From Chitinophagales bacterium (lineage in GTDB: Bacteria > Bacteroidota > Bacteroidia > Chitinophagales > Saprospiraceae): a stretch of 12,971 nt of DNA. Under the pieces are notes generated by a model. That model made no database searches and was not told the origin of the DNA. It was given only the letters and a program-made list of their open reading frames with translations. This document shows, one piece after another, positions 12,571-12,971 of the stretch. Each line of letters starts with the position of its first letter. The first letter of the stretch is position 1. The DNA lies in contig JAAFHQ010000072.1 of the NCBI GenBank assembly GCA_013298445.1, forward strand, positions 1 through 12,971, read 5' to 3'. The position numbers were made by a program, and so were the translations under genes.

Positions 12571-12647
12571 AAAAAAAGAGGACTCAAAGGGCACAAAGCA
12601 AAGCGCTGTCAACGTCTAACTTTGTGTCCTTTGAGTCCTCTTTTTTT
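12571..12647. terminator. 28-bp-arm inverted repeat, bidirectional terminator
   Basis: The arms (12571-12598 and 12620-12647) contain GAGGACTCAAAGG and CCTTTGAGTCCTC with flanking A7 and T7 tracts and a 21-base loop. All 28 positions pair, with one G-U. Each strand ends in a T-run, so termination works in both directions. On the minus strand it would end the partial gene whose stop is at 12703. The unusual length suggests it is also a dispersed repeat. Confidence 0.75.
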
Positions 12648-12702
12648 TCTCTGTGTTTAAAAAATGCCGCTTTGGCAATCTTTAAAACCAGCGATAACTC
12701 TG

Positions 12703-12971
12703 CTACAACTTAATCGTAAAAGTCTTTCCATTCAGGGTCAACACTGCGACGTTGTCACAAGTCCCATCGCCGTAATCCACCTGAATGTCTTTGCCATTCA
12801 ACTTCAGCAGTCCCAGGCCTTTGCTCACCCAGTAGCAATTATTAGCCTTCACCAGCGGCTGATCGATGTTCCAGGTGACCACCTCGTTGTTGGGGAAAAG
12901 CACGTCGATATTGCCAGTTACATCGTACACGTCATCGCTCCAGTCCCACCACGTAGCATGGCCACGGGTTT
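12703..12971 (-). CDS. Hypothetical secreted/lipoprotein C-terminal domain, partial (N-terminus beyond right edge)
   Basis: A minus-strand frame is open from the right edge (first complete codon at 12969-12967) to a TAG at 12703-12705, giving 88 visible residues. The GTG near 12930 is internal, since the frame continues upstream with TRGHATWWDWSDDVYDVTGN. The sequence is beta-rich, with WWDW, NNEVVTWNID, and near the end DYGDGTCDNVAVLTLNGKTF. The DYGxGTCDN...NGK pattern near the very C-terminus is, to my knowledge, common in Bacteroidota secreted or lipoprotein-like hypothetical proteins. Two Cys residues (NNCYW and GTCDN) could form a disulfide. The function is unknown. A bidirectional terminator lies 56 bases after the stop. 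Confidence 0.7.
   Translation of the reverse strand, partial: TRGHATWWDWSDDVYDVTGNIDVLFPNNEVVTWNIDQPLVKANNCYWVSKGLGLLKLNGKDIQVDYGDGTCDNVAVLTLNGKTFTIKL

Noticed and set aside
1..12971. CRISPR array, tRNA/rRNA genes, insertion sequence, phage or defence island
   Set aside because: No regularly spaced direct repeats, cloverleaf-like sequence, transposase, integrase or defence-type domains were seen. The inverted repeats are separate elements with unrelated sequences.

Overview
The window looks like ordinary chromosome from a Bacteroidota bacterium, most likely of the Saprospiraceae/Haliscomenobacter type; this is an inference from the protein families and general look, with no 16S or other marker present. 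Supporting signs are a ClpS whose gatekeeper position is Phe, a very long coiled-coil DUF4175-like protein, an M1 aminopeptidase lipoprotein with HEAT-like repeats, and start codons generally lacking a Shine-Dalgarno sequence. Candidate promoters also resemble the Bacteroidota -33 TTTG / -7 TAnnTTTG pattern rather than -35/-10.

Layout from left to right. A partial minus-strand gene of unknown function (start at 689, runs off the left edge) is followed by a 560-base gene-free stretch. That stretch holds a 16-bp perfect palindrome, a minus-strand terminator, a GC-rich hairpin (together a possible small RNA) and a 30-bp perfect palindrome. Next come a minus-strand EamA drug/metabolite transporter and, divergent from it, a peroxiredoxin. 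The plus strand then carries clpS, an alpha/beta hydrolase, the M1 aminopeptidase lipoprotein and a 1115-residue DUF4175-like membrane-anchored coiled-coil protein. A strong bidirectional terminator separates these from three minus-strand genes: a PNPOx-like flavoprotein, a Tat-exported sugar phosphate isomerase/epimerase-like TIM barrel, and the C-terminal end of a secreted or lipoprotein-type protein that runs off the right edge.

The genes are mostly single units with their own spacers, not an obvious operon. No mobile element, phage, CRISPR array, toxin-antitoxin pair, defence island or biosynthetic cluster is visible. Loose themes are protein quality control and peptide breakdown (clpS, M1 aminopeptidase) and oxidative or flavin chemistry (peroxiredoxin, PNPOx-like protein), but nothing shows that these genes act together.

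The less ordinary content is in the spacers. Almost every intergenic gap holds a long inverted repeat, and one (11361-11518) is a nested array of four small REP-like hairpins. I do not see a convincing new multi-gene system here. The best leads are the nested REP-like element, the possible small RNA at 857-1052, the palindromic operator candidates, and the uncharacterised DUF4175-like protein.
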